Positions 14,801-16,094 of a stretch of DNA of 16,094 bases are shown piece after piece. The stretch covers positions 1-16,094 of the forward strand of contig SKMT01000012.1 in NCBI GenBank assembly GCA_007120915.1. Direction: 5' to 3'. The position numbers were made by a program, and so were the translations under genes. The first letter of the stretch is position 1. Each line of letters opens with the position of its first letter. The stretch comes from Myxococcales bacterium (GTDB taxonomy: Bacteria > Myxococcota_A > Bradymonadia > Bradymonadales > Bradymonadaceae). The notes below the pieces were generated by a model. That model was not told the DNA's origin. It saw only the letters and a list, made by a program, of their open reading frames with translations, and did not search any database.

Positions 14801-15108
14801 CCGTCGATCAACTCCATGGCCACGTAGTACTTGTTCTGGTGTTCTTCGTGGCCCAGATCCAACACCTGGGCGATGTTGGCGTGCGACAGTGCCACCGAGC
14901 GCTTCGCCTCGTCGATCAGTGTCTCCACAAACTGTTCGTTCGCCGCCAGCCCGGGGGAGATGATCTTGACGCACAACACCTTCTCGAAGCCCTCGACCCC
15001 GTGGCTTTTGGCCTTGTACACATCGCCCATCCGGCCCTGTGCCAGCCGGGCGACCAGCGAGTATTTTCCGAACTCTTCGGGTTGTTCCAGCCGCTCTGTT
15101 CTGCCCAT
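11881..15108 (-). CDS. kinase-like / AAA ATPase-like / TPR-like protein with degenerate active sites
   Basis: 1075 residues, no transmembrane helix. The N-terminal Hanks-kinase fold (about 16-290) keeps K48, N161, D174-F-G, and AAPE (199-202), but the catalytic HRD is H154-R-S156 and the following Lys is Arg; the glycine loop is AQGRMGDVY. A predicted AAA/STAND-like ATPase module (about 375-660) has Walker A GRMGRGRQ (406-413), lacking the Lys and Ser/Thr, and Walker B VLVVDR (D530-R531) lacking the second acidic residue. The C-terminal 400 residues are alpha-helical repeats of TPR type (for example LALQQDDLDEARANF). Kinase-ATPase-TPR proteins are common in myxobacteria as large signalling regulators; this one may act as a scaffold. 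Start 15108 has AAGGAG 5 bases upstream; the longer frame to 15246 is not needed. Convergent with lolC, divergent from a lipoprotein gene. Confidence 0.88.
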   Translation of the reverse strand: MGRTERLEQPEEFGKYSLVARLAQGRMGDVYKAKSHGVEGFEKVLCVKIISPGLAANEQFVETLIDEAKRSVALSHANIAQVLDLGHEEHQNKYYVAMELIDGLDLARAMNLAQRFDHPWPDEMSVFIAAEIAKALDYAHRQKDFNFNNLNIIHRSMRPENIMLSYDGEVKITDFGLSRAMEAIDPIDDQDIIDRVLYAAPEVAAGQPYSRKSDIFSLGLVLYEMLTGFHPYRADDADEVQRRATERRIPPITEHADIPRELHQILESMLALDPAGRAQNCGQLYEELIGYLFGNNLQADNRQLALTMQELRQREQSDDELIEEATMEVGLDEISRTEFESAFEQGGAFHGDSQPKEVEQKTQDALPSSHLRRGAAALEGPPLPGTLEEIFQSVVGGRGKAVLLSGRMGRGRQVLVDRLVDAVDQRSGASAGLIHTSDDDRFRPFGVFSDLVLRSIHQTVTESPDNRQEALQKLEGWNVSQPARQTLARLWHLEDAERVDETTRQNHLLEILWVVLEALSETGPYVLVVDRVERIDQASLNVLRDLIASIGDLPVLLVMGTRAEDSMRQLFDAGQPRDLEALHVSGEDPPTPEDLRGLSEPADRLLTLLTLADRPLALHPVTTMLEMSRQQVESAAEELVNQGAIRIPRRGRYRSDVPNWLTWRAARDDGKLDTMAAALSRHYVHRRSRGESARLTPTLLRLYAVAGDRRQLLNLADPYGKWLQQNAWQHTALDYYEHLSDLVGQHGLGVPHIRVRFVLEAAELALEMARNDVCRNLLEPLAVLTETTRDYAGFARSQLLVGQLALQQDDLDEARANFRRSIETARSLKNPDLLARSSLALARWYERFGDPEAALNHLGSAINLDAPSIERRTRADLLAASAKMWADRGMLRRANRPVEALQQLADAVPYPSIRCRAAIARARLSASLGEADHAQSHYDQALGLANSHDLAALGIEILRERADTSVRFERYEDAITWANQIIGFAREHGDYFSEQRARDLRALAQCHVGRNVDQAIDHLRASLRRATERGVPNDVYHGHDMMARALEATGKSEDAAHHRHHADQLARQMRITPAA

Positions 15109-15275
15109 CGTCGCTCCTTCGCAAGCATGGGGGTTGGCGCGACCATAACGCACCGGCGGCGGGTTGTCAGGAAGGCTGGCGGTCAACGGCGAGGCCCCGA
15201 AGGTACCAAACCGCAGCGGTGTGCCTACATTGGTCGATAAGCCCAACTAATCTGCATTCATGTTCCGGGGGGATT
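15109..15275. promoter_or_regulatory. divergent intergenic region
   Basis: 167 bases between the kinase-like gene (minus) and the lipoprotein gene (+). It contains the minus-strand Shine-Dalgarno AAGGAG (15114-15119) and the + strand GGGGGGA (15267-15273). Both promoters should lie here; I cannot choose boxes with confidence. Confidence 0.4.
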
Positions 15276-15782
15276 ATGAAGCATCGAGTCGGTGTGCTGG
15301 TACTATTCGTGTGCATGGTCGTTGTGATCGGGGCCGGCGTCGGCTGTGGCGTCGACTCGCCGAACCGCAGCGATGACGACGACGATATGCGCCACCAAAT
15401 CGAAGAAGAGTTCGGAGCGCTGACGGACGATCAGATCGAGGGGTTTGAGAGCGAGCTGGAAGCGCAATACAGACATCTTCGCTCCACCTACGAGCGCTAT
15501 GACGAAGCGCGAACGGCGGCAAATGAAGGAGACCACGATGCGCACCGGTTGCACCGGAAGCTGAAGCGTCGCCATCGCACCCTGGCGAGACTCCACGAGG
15601 ATCGGCTGTGGTTGTATGCCCGCGACAATCAAGCCAGCCCCGCCGATGATCGGGGGCTCGCCGAGTCCCACCGAGCCGCAGCCAAATGGCATCAGGACCG
15701 CTATCGTGATGACGGTACGGGCGTCGAAGATCAGGATACCGACCTGGAGGCGCTGCGCGACCACCTCGAAGACGGTCCGTAG
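15276..15782 (+). CDS. charged helical lipoprotein, hypothetical
   Basis: 168 residues. Signal MKHR plus hydrophobic core ending in the lipobox GVGC (lipidated C24; the next residue is Gly). The mature part begins with a short linker and a run of five Asp, then is almost entirely charged and helical (EEEFGALTDDQIEGFESELE, then His/Arg-rich KLKRRHRTLARLHEDRL), likely an elongated coiled coil or helical bundle. It contains no cysteine after the anchor. No family recognised; the size and helical, amphipathic character suggest an envelope or periplasmic binding role, but that is a guess. The ATG at 15276 is chosen because it follows a G-rich ribosome site and starts the signal peptide; the open frame upstream to 15039 lies antisense to the neighbouring gene. 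Confidence 0.85.
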   Translation: MKHRVGVLVLFVCMVVVIGAGVGCGVDSPNRSDDDDDMRHQIEEEFGALTDDQIEGFESELEAQYRHLRSTYERYDEARTAANEGDHDAHRLHRKLKRRHRTLARLHEDRLWLYARDNQASPADDRGLAESHRAAAKWHQDRYRDDGTGVEDQDTDLEALRDHLEDGP

Positions 15783-15808
15783 CAGCCCGCAACAATCCCG
15801 CCGTTGCA

Positions 15809-15823
15809 ACCGACGGTGTCGGT
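15809..15823. terminator. small hairpin after the lipoprotein gene
   Basis: ACCGAC, loop GGT, GTCGGT: a 6-bp stem 26 bases after the stop. There is no T-run after it, so it is at best a weak or Rho-assisted terminator. The remainder of 15783-15900 shows nothing else. Confidence 0.25.
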
Positions 15824-15900
15824 ACGTACAACTTGGTTGATACGAGGTGTGTGCAACGCATGTTCGAAACTCAGGTGTCAACTTCCAGGGTTCAGCCGAT

Positions 15901-16094
15901 ATGCCCGACAAGTCCAACCGCCGTTATTACGACGAATTCGCCGAATGGTACGAACGGGAACGCCATGACGGCTACCACCGGCTCATCGATGATCTGCAGG
16001 TCGATCTTCTCGAGGAGCACGTGCGCGACAAAGACGTGCTGGAGGTGGGATGTGGCACCGGTCTGCTGCTCGATCGCATCGCCTCGCTGGCTGA
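15901..16094 (+). CDS. class I SAM-dependent methyltransferase (N-terminal part)
   Basis: 64 codons before the window ends. After YYDEFAEWYERER, typical of the N-terminal helix of UbiE/Methyltransf_11-type enzymes, comes motif I VLEVGCGTG, the glycine-rich loop that binds S-adenosylmethionine. Substrate cannot be told from this fragment. The ATG at 15901 lacks a strong Shine-Dalgarno; a GTG at 15847 in the same frame is a less likely alternative, and a stop at 15838-15840 bounds the frame. Same strand as the lipoprotein gene before it, 118 bases away, so cotranscription is possible but not required. Confidence 0.85.
   Translation, partial: MPDKSNRRYYDEFAEWYERERHDGYHRLIDDLQVDLLEEHVRDKDVLEVGCGTGLLLDRIASLA

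Noticed and set aside
13804..15240. 478-residue open frame on the + strand opposite the kinase-like gene
   Set aside because: Shadow of the real minus-strand frame, which carries kinase and TPR motifs and a good ribosome site.
15109..15246. Upstream extension of the kinase-like protein
   Set aside because: The ATG at 15108 has an AAGGAG at ideal spacing and directly precedes the kinase domain; the extension has no features.

Overview
The window is GC-rich and densely packed with genes on both strands. It reads like a predatory or social deltaproteobacterium-type genome (Myxococcota/Bradymonadota-like). This is an inference from gene style: Hanks-type Ser/Thr kinases fused to sensor or TPR modules, several lipoproteins with Asp/Asn-rich low-complexity linkers, an FHA-GAF-HD-GYP protein, and acidic tandem peptide repeats. 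I see no rRNA, tRNA, CRISPR array, transposase or phage gene.

Layout, left to right. (1) Bases 1-174 hold an 18-bp tandem repeat that may be the 3' end of a + strand gene. (2) Bases 149-2093 (minus) hold a regB-regA two-component pair: a membrane kinase with the RegB quinone motif and redox-cysteine position, and a Fis-type response regulator. (3) Divergent from it, 2317-4320 (+) encodes an FHA-GAF-HD-GYP c-di-GMP phosphodiesterase with a long insertion in its catalytic domain. (4) 4333-4587 (minus) is a small cysteine-rich lipoprotein. (5) 4711-6969 (+) is a membrane Ser/Thr kinase whose extracytoplasmic part is a PhnD-like phosphonate/phosphate-binding domain. (6) 6976-10144 (minus) is a tightly overlapped three-gene unit: large lipoprotein, small lipoprotein, moeA.

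(7) 10145-10572 is a gene-free stretch with a perfect 8-bp hairpin, a 19-unit heptamer array (TGGTNNN) and an inverted copy of its first units. (8) 10573-11832 (+) is a LolC/E-type permease, followed at once by a second G-rich heptamer array. (9) 11881-15108 (minus) is a 1075-residue kinase-like/ATPase-like/TPR-like protein in which both the kinase catalytic Asp and the Walker A Lys are replaced. (10) 15276-15782 (+) is a charged helical lipoprotein. (11) 15901 to the window end (+) is the start of a SAM methyltransferase.

How the genes may work together: signalling dominates, with redox (RegBA), Ser/Thr phosphorylation (one apparently active kinase, one apparent pseudokinase), phosphothreonine recognition (FHA) and c-di-GMP hydrolysis (HD-GYP). 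The envelope theme is four lipoproteins plus a lipoprotein-export permease. A physical link between these systems is inference from proximity only. The best leads are the kinase-PhnD fusion, the doubly degenerate kinase/ATPase protein, and the heptamer arrays on both sides of the lolC-like gene.
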